DNA of 64,000 nucleotides from Pirellulaceae bacterium. Its GTDB lineage: Bacteria; Planctomycetota; Planctomycetia; Pirellulales; Pirellulaceae. The DNA lies in assembly GCA_026004795.1 (NCBI GenBank), contig BPJV01000006.1, forward strand, positions 289,157 through 353,156. Reading direction: 5' to 3'. This document shows positions 52,967 through 61,077 of this stretch, in pieces (the stretch's first letter is position 1; each line of letters opens with the position of its first letter). A model generated the notes under the pieces. The model did not search any database and was not told where the DNA came from. It saw only the letters and a program-made list of their open reading frames with translations. Position numbers and translations under genes: made by a program.

Positions 52967-53779
52967 GTGAGCCCGAACCCCAATCACCAGAAGTTCACGA
53001 TCACCGGTGACGACGCACCGGTGATCGACATCCGCGACCTGACGGCACGCTATGGCGGGCGCACCGTACTGCGTCAGGTTTCGCTCCAGGTCCGCCCCTT
53101 GCGCATCCTGACGATCGTCGGGCCTTCTGGGTGCGGCAAGTCAACCTTGCTAGCCTCCATCAATCGCCTAACCGACTTGATCCCGGATTGCCATATCACA
53201 GGGGAAATCCGGGTGGAAGGCCAGCCGATTTTTCAACGAGGCTACGACGTGCGCTCGCTACGGCGCCGTATCGGGTGGATCGCTCAGCGTCCAACCCCAT
53301 TTCCGTTATCGATTTGGGAGAACCTGGAATTGCCCATGCGCGATCACGGCTTGGGAGACCGGCGGCAACGGCAACAGCGCATCGAGCAGGTATTGCATCG
53401 TGTGGGTTTGTGGGAGGAGATCCGCCATCGTCTCCATGCGGCGGCCACCGAGCTTTCTGGAGGACAACAACAACGTTTGTGTATCGCTCGAGCGATCCTG
53501 CTCCAGCCCACTATCCTGTTGCTGGATGAACCGTGTAGCCATCTCGACCCCTTGAGCGCTCAGCGCATTGAATTGCTAATCAAGGAACTTCGCCAATCGA
53601 TGACGATCGTATTGGTAACCCACCATCTCGCCCAGGCCCGCCGATTGGCCGACGACCTGGCATTTTTCTGGTGGCGCGATGGGGCAGGGGAGCTGGTCGA
53701 GTGGGGAGCGGCGAAGGAGTTGTTTACCCAGCCGCAACATCGTCTCACTGACGCTTATCTTAGCGGCGACCTGGGATGA
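52967..53779 (+). CDS. pstB: Phosphate ABC transporter ATP-binding protein
   Basis: ATPase subunit of 270 residues, GTG start at 52967. Walker A VGPSGCGKSTLLASINRL, Q-loop IGWIAQRPTPFPLSIWENL, signature LSGGQQQRLCIARAI, Walker B ILLLDEPCSHLDP and switch His in VLVTHHLAQARRLADDLAFF. NRLTDLIPDCHITGEIRVEG is the PstB-specific stretch. The usual YVTGRFG end is replaced by DAYLSGDLG. No phoU follows; the operon ends here. Confidence 0.94.
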   Translation: MSPNPNHQKFTITGDDAPVIDIRDLTARYGGRTVLRQVSLQVRPLRILTIVGPSGCGKSTLLASINRLTDLIPDCHITGEIRVEGQPIFQRGYDVRSLRRRIGWIAQRPTPFPLSIWENLELPMRDHGLGDRRQRQQRIEQVLHRVGLWEEIRHRLHAAATELSGGQQQRLCIARAILLQPTILLLDEPCSHLDPLSAQRIELLIKELRQSMTIVLVTHHLAQARRLADDLAFFWWRDGAGELVEWGAAKELFTQPQHRLTDAYLSGDLG

Positions 53780-53829
53780 CGAAGGATGCGATCGACGAAA
53801 GCCGCAACCGTCGGTATCGAATACCTCAC

Positions 53830-54825
53830 CTATCGATTGATGATGTTTCGACATGGCTGCCCAAGCAAAACGCGGCGCACGTTCTCGGCTCCCTTGCGAC
53901 GCATGTGAGCCAGCCCCTCTTCGGAGTAAAACGCCGCATGTGGGGTAATCATCAGCCGGTGGTAAGCGGGGTGCTGGGGGTCGCGCCAGGCGCGAATGAG
54001 CGGGTGATCCGGATCGGGTGGCTCCTGCTCCAATACGTCCACAGCCGCTCCCATCAATTTGCCCGATTCCAATGCGGCCAGTACCGCCATGGGATCAACG
54101 ATCGCTCCCCGTGCAGTATTTACCAGAATCGCACCATCAGGCATCCACTGGACCGTCTCCTGGTTTATCGCCTGCCGAGTTTCCGGAGAAAGTAAACAAT
54201 GGCAACTGACGATATGCGATTGTCGCAGTAACGCCTCCAGACTCTCCGCACGTCGTATCCCCAAAGCCTTCTCCGTACCGTCGCTGACATAGGGATCGTA
54301 GAAGACAACGTCTAGACCAAACGCCTTGGCACGCAGGGCCGTCGCCATGCCGATACGCCCCAACCCAAAGATACCAAACACCCTACCACGCAAACGGTAC
54401 AACGGGACGACCAATTCGTAGGTCCAGGTATCCGTTCCTGCGTGGCAAATATTCGCCATGCGGTAGGTGCCGCGTGCCAACGAGAGGGCCATGGCCATCG
54501 CCGCATCGGCCACATCCTCGGTGCCGTAATCCGGAACATTGGTAACCGCGATTCCTCGCATGGTGGCAAATTCGACATCGATATTGTCGTAACCGGCTCC
54601 GCAGCGACCAATGACTCGAAGATTCGGCATGCGCTCGATGAGCGCTCGGTCGATCGACACGAAGTGGTAAACCAATAAACCGTCGGCCTGTTCAACCTTT
54701 CCCACTAGATCGGCATTGCACCTTGCATTCACGGCCGCAACATCCGCGATATCCCCCAGAACTTCGCGTTCAATATCCAACGGCTCGCCGATGTAGTCAG
54801 TTATCAGTACACGAAAGCGGGTCAT
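53830..54825 (-). CDS. D-isomer-specific 2-hydroxyacid dehydrogenase (CtBP/SerA-like)
   Basis: NAD-dependent dehydrogenase of 331 residues; AGGA 8 nt upstream supports ATG 54825, and the open extension to 54942 is not family-like. N-terminal substrate domain (LLVYHFVSIDRALIERMPNL, VIGRCGAGYDNIDVEFATMR). Rossmann motif FGIFGLGRIGMATALRAKAF with Asp (VVFYDPYVSDG). ILVNTARGAIVD holds the catalytic Arg, VLEQEPPDPDHPLIRAWRDP the Glu, and MITPHAAFYSEEGLAHMRRK the catalytic His. Resembles C-terminal-binding-protein or phosphoglycerate-dehydrogenase relatives; no ACT domain. Substrate unknown. Convergent with pstB. Confidence 0.92.
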   Translation of the reverse strand: MTRFRVLITDYIGEPLDIEREVLGDIADVAAVNARCNADLVGKVEQADGLLVYHFVSIDRALIERMPNLRVIGRCGAGYDNIDVEFATMRGIAVTNVPDYGTEDVADAAMAMALSLARGTYRMANICHAGTDTWTYELVVPLYRLRGRVFGIFGLGRIGMATALRAKAFGLDVVFYDPYVSDGTEKALGIRRAESLEALLRQSHIVSCHCLLSPETRQAINQETVQWMPDGAILVNTARGAIVDPMAVLAALESGKLMGAAVDVLEQEPPDPDHPLIRAWRDPQHPAYHRLMITPHAAFYSEEGLAHMRRKGAENVRRVLLGQPCRNIINR

Positions 54826-55437
54826 CGGTCGGATCCTGTGCTTGCCATCGTACGCGGGGAAGAGCGCATCGCCGTCGCACGCCAACTCTGCTACCAGTTT
54901 TGCGTCCAGCCACTCAATATAGTCGCCCCAGGCTCTCGTCACCGGACAGCGGGCAACTTGCCGTCGGCCAGTCGCTGCCCTGTGGAGACTCCTGAGTACG
55001 CGGTGGCGAGAGATAGCGCCCTATCCTATCGCCGCTCGGTGTGGGCCGCCCAGCCCCCGCTGGAATTCATCTCCCCACCCTCCCTGGCTCCCGTCAGAGC
55101 AAGCAACTGCGATCTCGTAGACATGGGGTCGAGGGGACGTTATGTTGTTGAGCCTGGCGCCCCCTTAACTTCCAGTTAAGGCTGCGCTGAATCCCTTGCG
55201 GCAGTGGCCGGACCGCAATGTGCTGGGAAGGTCGACCATCACGGAACGGAATCACGAGTATCGCCACGGGAACCGTTGCAGAACATTCGCTGGCGGGTTC
55301 AACCGCTGGAGGCAAACTTGCCAACTACCAACCGGCTGCCTCGTGTAGCCCACCATGGCTCCGCGACGATTGGCAAAAAACGCCTCCCTGAGCAAACCAA
55401 CGACTTCACCAACTCACACCATTTAGGCTGAGTATCG
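54826..55437. other. Divergent intergenic region with a small perfect hairpin
   Basis: No supported gene. CCTTAACT (55163-55170) and AGTTAAGG (55174-55181) form an 8-bp hairpin with a 3-nt loop and no T-run; its role is unknown. The right part should carry the promoter of the reductase gene. Confidence 0.4.
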
Positions 55438-56175
55438 ATGAAATGGATTAGCGGCGTTGTCCGAAACAAGATTGTATGGGCTGAAGGCCTATTCACCTTA
55501 CAGGTGGAAGCACCGGAGGTCGAACCGTTTGAAGCTGGGCAGTTTTTGCAGTTGGGCGTCGAACAACCAGACGGACATTTGCACCGCCCCTACAGCGTGG
55601 CTTCGCCGCATGGTGAAATCCTCGATTTCTTCATTGTGTTGGTGGAAACGGGTAAACTGACCCCCATCCTCTGGAAACTGGCACCTGGCGACGCGGTGGA
55701 TGTCAGCACCCGGGCTGCCGGTAGTTTTACCCTCAGCCATTGTCCGGATGGCAATTCCTTGTGGCTGTTGTGCACGGGCACGGGATTGGCTCCCTACATT
55801 GCCATGCTGCGCACCGCCACGCCATGGCAGCGGTATCCGCGCATCGTCCTCGTTCACGGGGTACGCTACCAACGGGATCTCGCCTACCGCGAGGAGATCT
55901 CGCGGTACCAGCAAGCACATCCCGACCAGTTGGCGTACGTACCCGTTGTGTCGCGTGAAGCAGTGTCGGGAGCACTATCTGGAAGGATCACCACCTGCCT
56001 GGCCAACGGCACCTTGGAAGCCGCCGCCGGGAGCCCTCTCGATGCCCACAGTTGCGTGATGATGTGCGGCAACCCCGCCATGCTCGATGAAACGGAAAGG
56101 CTACTTCAAGCTCGCGGTCTGAAGCGCCATCGCACGAAAGAACCGGGACAAATCGTCGTCGAGCGCTATTGGTGA
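55438..56175 (+). CDS. fpr: Ferredoxin-NADP(+) reductase
   Basis: FAD enzyme of 245 residues moving electrons between NADPH and ferredoxin or flavodoxin. N-terminal beta-barrel with the FAD motif HRPYSVASPHG and GAGQ-like FEAGQFLQLGVEQ. NADP-binding lobe has LCTGTGLAPYIAMLRTATPW and IVLVHGVRYQRDLAYREEIS, then VMMCGNPAMLDETERLLQAR. The C-terminus PGQIVVERYW ends in an aromatic residue that stacks on the flavin, as in the bacterial Fpr class. Length fits the family (~250). Confidence 0.94.
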   Translation: MKWISGVVRNKIVWAEGLFTLQVEAPEVEPFEAGQFLQLGVEQPDGHLHRPYSVASPHGEILDFFIVLVETGKLTPILWKLAPGDAVDVSTRAAGSFTLSHCPDGNSLWLLCTGTGLAPYIAMLRTATPWQRYPRIVLVHGVRYQRDLAYREEISRYQQAHPDQLAYVPVVSREAVSGALSGRITTCLANGTLEAAAGSPLDAHSCVMMCGNPAMLDETERLLQARGLKRHRTKEPGQIVVERYW

Positions 56176-56711
56176 CCGACCAGCATCGTTCGTTCTTCGG
56201 GATCCGCTCGCGACGGTGTTCTATCCCACGCCTTGTTCGTCGCATTGGCGGAATTCACCTTTCCGGCTCTGCCAACTGTACCACATCTCCATTGCTATCG
56301 CGGGCTTCGTACACTTTTCGCCCACTCTCTCGTACAACGAACAACGACCGTGTCCAAGTTCCGATGGAGCACGATGCGCTTCAAATACAAGCACGACACG
56401 CCGCCCAGTGAGCAAAACGTTCAACAAACTGCCGTCCGAATCCCACTTGCTTGCGCAGTGTGCTGGCATGGAAAGCGTGCTGGTGTGGAAAATGCCTCTA
56501 CGCCTCCGCTCCAGCCGCGGCACAGCCGAGAAGAGGAACCCTTACCCGACACTCTCATAACCCCCTGGTACAAACCATGAGTGCAGCCCAAGTTCGCTGA
56601 ATTCGGACCAGCGCACCGACAAGTCTTACATCCCCGCCGCCACGCCCGCAGGAGGTCACGTGGGCTACTGTCGAAGTTTTGAGTCGGCGCTACGCTCCTC
56701 TGCCTTGCCTA
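56176..56711. other. Convergent intergenic region, no gene seen
   Basis: About 535 bases between the 3' ends of the reductase and the DUF1572 gene. Several short open frames read as poor protein and overlap one another. No terminator hairpin with a T-run was found by eye. Confidence 0.4.
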
Positions 56712-57281
56712 TTAGTGGCCATCATCGCCTTTCGTGAAAATGGCACGACTGCCAGGTGTCCCCCATGTGCGTTCATTGTGCGCGGCCGAAGCTCCGGGAG
56801 CAATGGTGAGCCACCGCCATTGGCCGTGATGAACCATACGGGCAATGATCGCCATTTGCCCCACATGATAGGCAATGTGCGTAATCGAGCGCATCAGCGC
56901 CTGAGCGATCGAGTGAGGTTCACCCCGGATATAGATCGTGTCGCCAACACTCTCCTCGTCGATTGTCTGGAGAGCCGACTCGAGAGACCGCCATCCCTGC
57001 TCGAAGTACTCCATTAGAGACTCCCGGTCACCTTCCCATTCCGTGAACTCGCTATCCCGATTGCGGTCGGGCTTCTCTCCATCGGTCGTCAAAAAATCAG
57101 TCCAACGGCTGCGCAGGTTCCCGCCAAGATGCCGCAAGATGATGGCCACCGAATTGATCTCGGCGGCAGGCCGCGCGAACAGCTCCTCGTCGGTGAGCTG
57201 CTCCACGATCCCGTCGATCATCCGGCGATAACCAGATACCGTCTCCCGCATTACGGAAAGCCAAAGAGTCGACTGTGACAT
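56712..57281 (-). CDS. DUF1572/DinB-like protein
   Basis: Product of 189 residues from ATG 57281; a longer open frame upstream reaches 57419 but reads as poor protein. Four-helix-bundle DinB-like fold: TLWLSVMRETVSGYRRMIDG, LTDEELFARPAAEINSVAII, LRHLGGNLRSRWTDFLTTDG and SITHIAYHVGQMAIIARMVH. His51, His135 and His139 sit at the usual metal-ligand positions. DUF1572 members are metal-binding proteins of unknown or thiol-transferase-like function; the substrate is unknown. Confidence 0.88.
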   Translation of the reverse strand: MSQSTLWLSVMRETVSGYRRMIDGIVEQLTDEELFARPAAEINSVAIILRHLGGNLRSRWTDFLTTDGEKPDRNRDSEFTEWEGDRESLMEYFEQGWRSLESALQTIDEESVGDTIYIRGEPHSIAQALMRSITHIAYHVGQMAIIARMVHHGQWRWLTIAPGASAAHNERTWGTPGSRAIFTKGDDGH

Positions 57282-57445
57282 GAGGCACCTTAATCGCGTT
57301 TTACTCCACCCTACGTCAATGAGTGACGGAACAAGTCGAACGTAGCACCCGAAGTCGCCTTGGCCCCGGCCATGACCGACGCTCTGTTCGCCCTGGTCGC
57401 CTGGTACCGCGAATCCCAACCACCGTAGATCGTCTCAACACCACC

Positions 57446-57598
57446 TGACTCCGAATTGACCGTAGTGGAATTCGCCAGAATCCCCCAGGCAGCAAGTGAC
57501 ACCGACCTGACCGTAGTGGAATTCGCCAGAATTCCCCAAGCAGCAGGTGACTCCGAACTGACCGTAGTGGAATTCGCCAGAATTCCCCAGGCAGCCAC
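57446..57598. repeat. Three tandem copies of a 51-bp repeat
   Basis: Copies at 57446-57496, 57497-57547 and 57548-57598, differing at a few positions. The core GTAGTGGAATTCGCCAGAAT continues to TCCCCA and is itself an imperfect palindrome (GGAATTC-GCCA-GAATTCC). A period of 51, divisible by three, keeps reading frames open through it. Confidence 0.92.
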
Positions 57599-57775
57599 CA
57601 TGTGCCGTTGGCTCGGTCAGTGCAATTCGTTTCCTTGGGACAACCCGGATGCCTCCTACTTCGGCGGTGCATGGTGAGTTTGCGGTAAGCGTGTGGGAGG
57701 ATTTTGGCCGGAACGGGTAGGCTGGAGGTGGGTTTGATCCTCTAGCCGAAGGAAGCTCCGTTCGGTGGAACCGTT

Positions 57776-57845
57776 GACTGCAACGAACGGATCTACTGCA
57801 ACAAACCATTCTACTGCAACGAACGCGCGTCTTACTGCAATTTGC
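57776..57845. repeat. Degenerate tandem repeat of ACTGCAAC units
   Basis: ACTGCAACGAAC, ACTGCAACAAAC, ACTGCAACGAAC and ACTGCAATTTGC follow one another with spacings of about 18-20 bp. No coding function is seen. Confidence 0.7.
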
Positions 57846-58039
57846 GATCGGCTTTTCGAGCGGGCCGCAGAGGCGTTCAGGCAGTGGAGGGCGGCGAAGT
57901 CGGGACGCGGGCCGGTGCGGCGCGGCGCCCAGCGGCCCGAGGCCGTCCAGGCGGGTCGTTTTTGCGAAAATTGCCGGTCTATCATTTCGCCGAAATGGGA
58001 TAAAACGATGGCGGCTTCGTCGAGTGATCAATAGTCCGG

Positions 58040-58215
58040 GCGGCTCGGTCTCCCGTGCGGCGCAGTTGCCCGTACGGCGGAGTACCTCGTGTGTTCCAGT
58101 CGCCCATGTGGCACAGAAGGCGGTGTTGCGCGATTGCTCGCTGGTGCGTCGTCCGGGGACAGGTTCTCTTGATGGCGCATCGTTTGGGAAATGGTTCACT
58201 TGCTGGCGCGTCGTG
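58040..58215. repeat. Cluster of diverged GC-rich repeat units
   Basis: Units of two kinds: CCCGTGCGGCGCAG, CCCGTACGGCGGAG and CCCATGTGGCACAG, then CTCGCTGGTGCGTCGT, CTTGATGGCGCATCGT and CACTTGCTGGCGCGTCGT. The last joins the 83-bp dispersed repeat. They resemble decayed REP-like palindromic units. Confidence 0.55.
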
Positions 58216-58277
58216 CTGGTATTGAATAACGGGATTACCCCCGCGCAAAAATACTACCTCGGGGTGTGAACGGTTAC
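58195..58277 (+). repeat. 83-bp dispersed repeat (second copy of 37649-37731)
   Basis: Aligned by hand without gaps, 75 of 83 bases match the copy at 37649-37731, ending in the same GTGAACGGTTAC. Here the left half of the longer element is missing, and the end abuts the transposase remnant. Confidence 0.85.
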
Positions 58278-58332
58278 CCTTTGGATAACAACGTGACCGA
58301 GCGCGCGCTGAAGAAATCGATTTTGTGGTGCA
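58266..58332 (+). pseudogene. IS66-family transposase remnant
   Basis: The frame from 58266 reads VNGYPLDNNVTERALKKSIL, then WCMGI. PLDNNVTERALKKxIL is the conserved stretch near the C-terminus of IS66-type (TnpC) transposases, which carries the catalytic Glu (TERAL). Only about 22 residues remain; a copy of the 51-bp repeat core, in inverted orientation, follows at once. No other IS66 parts or insertion-sequence ends are found in the window. Confidence 0.7.
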
Positions 58333-58357
58333 TGGGAATTCTGGCGAATTCCACTAC
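58333..58357 (-). repeat. Solo inverted copy of the 51-bp repeat core
   Basis: TGGGAATTCTGGCGAATTCC followed by ACTAC is the reverse complement of the core of the repeats at 57446-57598. It sits immediately after the IS66-like remnant. Confidence 0.88.
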
Positions 58358-59042
58358 TGATAGTTGTTTCGAGAGGGCTTCGCCCAAACCCGCCTGGCCC
58401 GCGCTGGTCTGGTTACCATGCCCAGAGGGCTTCTCTCAAGCGACGTGGGCCGCTCATCCAGAATAAGGCGATACGTCCAATGTGGACTGCGTAGAGTCTC
58501 TCTGCGGAAGCAACCGCCGGGTACCGCCAAGCCGCTTCGGCTATCGCCCCTTCGGAATTCGTCGCCGGCTGCACCGCGGCTGGAGCGGGGGCGCAACCGG
58601 AGCGGAAGCCGCGATCCCGCCAAGTAGAGGAACCGCTATCCGCCATTACCTCAGAATCTCATAACCCATGGCACATAATCAGGGGCAGCCCACCCAAATC
58701 CGTGCCCATCGCTTGTCCCATCTCTTGATCATGATACTGTGCGCAGCTATGATAGTAACGGAAGAGATCCCTCCATTTTTAGGCACTTTATAGAAACCTT
58801 TGCTCACCTACGCGGTTTAAGGTTACTGGGCTCCTGCCGTTCTTTGCCACCTTCCCTCGGCAATCCGGCGAGCTTCGAGCGCAGACGCAGCTTTTGTCGA
58901 TTGTGGTTTGAGTACGTAGGGCGCTGCCGGATCGCTAGTTCGAGGCGGTACTGGAGCCCTTTCCTGGTCTGTTTTCAACGATGCGGTCAGCGCGACGATG
59001 CATATTGTTGACCCTTAAAAGAGATAGTAGGAAGTTGGTTTC

Positions 59043-59553
59043 ATGACGATGTTCTTGCATTCTGGGGTGCGTTGGTGGCTGGTACCCGTTCTGGTTTTGA
59101 TGGGCCTGTCTGGTTGTGGCGGAGATAAGTTGCCAACCGTCCCGGTATCGGGTGTGGTGACTCTCGACGGGAAGCCATTGGAAGGAGCGACCGTAACCTT
59201 CGTCCCGCAATCACCGGGAGCGCGCACTGCATCCGCACTGACCGGAAGTGACGGGCGGTTCGTGTTGACGACGGTGAAGGGGGGAGATGGAGCAGTTCCC
59301 GGAACGTATGCCGTTACGATTAAGAAGGTGGTTCCGGGGCAGCAGACCGCTCCGGTGGATGACCCTCGCATGAGTGGTGGTGAGCTCACTCCAGAGCAAA
59401 TTGAGCAGTTCCGTAATCCAAAGATCACCCAGTCAGCTACTGGTGCAGGCGGGGGTACCGGCGCGTTATGGATCGCCGGAGACTTCGGGGTTCACGATCG
59501 AGGTGGTAGCTGGCGAAAACAATGATTTCGAGTTTCCGTTGTCTAGTTCCTAA
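59043..59553 (+). CDS. Small carboxypeptidase-regulatory-like lipoprotein, frameshifted
   Basis: Planctomycete-type lipoprotein commonly found next to DUF1559 genes. Lipobox LMGLSGC, then a beta domain VPVSGVVTLDGKPLEGATVT and GSDGRFVLTTVKGG, GTYAVTIKKVV. As sequenced, the frame from 59043 ends at 59525 with a tail that does not fit the family. The +1 frame from 59455 reads VPARYGSPETSGFTIEVVAG then ENNDFEFPLSSS and a TAA at 59551-59553, which is the expected C-terminus. The switch lies at or before the GGGGG run at 59451-59455: removing one G restores a ~169-residue protein. Sequencing error, recent mutation or slippage are all possible. Confidence 0.82.
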
Positions 59554-59640
59554 ATTGGCTAATGTTCGTGAATTTGGGAGCCACCCGACGGTGTGGAGTT
59601 TCTCAGTTCAATCGGCCTTAATTTAGAGGAGGCATGGTTC

Positions 59641-60726
59641 ATGCGCAGGTTGTTCAGAAAGCTGAAATTACGAGGTTTTACCCTCGTAGAACTTTTGGTG
59701 GTAATCGCCATTATTGGCATCCTAGTGGGCCTGCTGTTGCCTGCAGTTCAAGCGGCTCGAGAAGCGGCAAGGCGGATGCAATGCAGCAACAATTTAAAGC
59801 AACTGGGGCTCGCGTTGCATAACTATGAGAGCGCCCACAAGCATTTTCCCAGCCTCGCACAGGGAACGGATACGGGCAATGAAGCTACCAGCACACGCGG
59901 CGGCCTAAGTGGCTTCGTCATGCTGCTTCCCTATATCGAGCAGGATAATCTTTACCAGCAGTTTGCTTCACCACAAGCGAATCCCGCGTACCCCGCTTGG
60001 GGGCCGGTACCTTGGTATGGTTGGAACTTTCAGCCCCACCATGTTCAGGTCCCGTCGCTCCTTTGTCCTTCCGATGGCGAAGCTGGAACTTTTACCGGGC
60101 CGTATTCATGGCAAGGTGACAACAATTACGTGTTTTGCACGGGAGATTACGTTCAAACGGGATGGCGAGGTCGGAGGCAGCCACGTGGCCTGTTTGGCGG
60201 AGATAGCTTCGTGAAGATGGGGTCGATTAATGACGGCACCAGTAACACGATCGCATTGAGCGAAGTCGTCGTCTCCAAGCAAAGCGATGCGCGGACCACG
60301 CGTGGCAATTATGTGGAGAATCTCGGAGAAGGTACACTACGAAATGATCCATCCACTTGCCTCGCGTACCGCGGTCCCAACAACACCATTTTGCCGTCGG
60401 CACCTCAGATTGGTGAGCTTCGGGGCGTTCATTACGCTTGGGGCGCAGTAACAACGACAGGTTTTCAGACCATCCTTCCTCCCAATTCAATCGGATGCAA
60501 GGGAACGTGGTCGGAATGGGGCGATGACCACGTTTTGCCACCTGATAGCTACCACACGGGCGGGGTCAATGCGGTTTACGCGGACGGTTCGGTTCACTTC
60601 TTGTCGGAGAATATTGACACGGGTAATACGGCAGCACCGCAAGTTAGCAGTGGCCCAAGTCCCTACGGTGTGTGGGGGGCCCTCGGCTCGCGATCCGGTG
60701 GGGAAAGTACTCAGGCTCCCGAGTAG
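59641..60726 (+). CDS. DUF1559 pseudopilin-like protein
   Basis: Family greatly expanded in planctomycetes, 361 residues. AGAGGAGG (59625-59632) sits 8 nt before the ATG at 59641. A type IV prepilin N-terminus: KLKLRG then [20 protein letters not shown], with Glu at +5. [19 protein letters not shown] is the DUF1559 hallmark. Later blocks are [41 protein letters not shown] and [20 protein letters not shown]. Role unproven; probably a cell-surface pilin-like protein processed by the prepilin peptidase. A strong terminator follows. Confidence 0.95.
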   Translation: MRRLFRKLKLRGFTLVELLVVIAIIGILVGLLLPAVQAAREAARRMQCSNNLKQLGLALHNYESAHKHFPSLAQGTDTGNEATSTRGGLSGFVMLLPYIEQDNLYQQFASPQANPAYPAWGPVPWYGWNFQPHHVQVPSLLCPSDGEAGTFTGPYSWQGDNNYVFCTGDYVQTGWRGRRQPRGLFGGDSFVKMGSINDGTSNTIALSEVVVSKQSDARTTRGNYVENLGEGTLRNDPSTCLAYRGPNNTILPSAPQIGELRGVHYAWGAVTTTGFQTILPPNSIGCKGTWSEWGDDHVLPPDSYHTGGVNAVYADGSVHFLSENIDTGNTAAPQVSSGPSPYGVWGALGSRSGGESTQAPE

Positions 60727-61077
60727 GATGGACGTGATTTTGACGTCACGCAACGATTGTCCGTTGCCGTTCGCTTCCTAAACTTTGCATCAAAACACCA
60801 GTGCTTTCTGCGGCAAGCACTGGTGTTTTTTTATCCCCTTTCGCCTCCCTGCCTTCCGCTGGGGCCCACGGGCGTCTGAGCTGCCCTCGAACCGATCGAG
60901 TAGCACCCAAACGAGGCGAAACGTTTATCGAATCAAATGTCTCCATCCATGCTCCGTTTGATCGACCGAATTCGAACGCGTCATCCGTGGTGAGGATCGT
61001 AAAGTACCCCCGGTAGGAAAGTTTATTGCCTACAATAGAACCAGAAAGCCAAATGTTGAAGACGATGCAGTTCCGCC
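60727..61077. other. Intergenic region with terminator
   Basis: Contains the terminator at 60795-60832; between it and the next start codon (60833-61077) I see no gene or structure. Confidence 0.5.
60795..60832 (+). terminator. Factor-independent terminator after the DUF1559 gene
   Basis: ACACCAGTGCTT (60795-60806) and AAGCACTGGTGT (60815-60826) form a perfect 12-bp stem with an 8-nt loop, followed by a run of seven T. Confidence 0.95.

Larger units (their letters stand above)
57282..59042. other. Repeat-rich region without an intact gene
   Basis: About 1.76 kb. Open frames of up to 254 codons on the minus strand run through tandem repeats and are artefacts of them. Contents: 51-bp tandem repeats (57446-57598), ACTGCAAC repeats (57776-57845), palindromic GC-rich units (58040-58215), an 83-bp dispersed repeat (58195-58277), an IS66-like remnant (58266-58332) and an inverted solo repeat (58333-58357). 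The rest, including 58360-59042, shows nothing further; the right end should carry the promoter of the lipoprotein gene. Confidence 0.6.

Noticed and set aside
57446..57598. Possible CRISPR array
   Set aside because: The 51-bp units are joined head to tail without unique spacers, there are only three, and no cas genes are present.
57435..58199. A 254-codon minus-strand open frame in the repeat region
   Set aside because: It is open because the 51-bp repeat has a period divisible by three; the translation is repeat-derived and Arg/Ser/Pro/Cys-rich.
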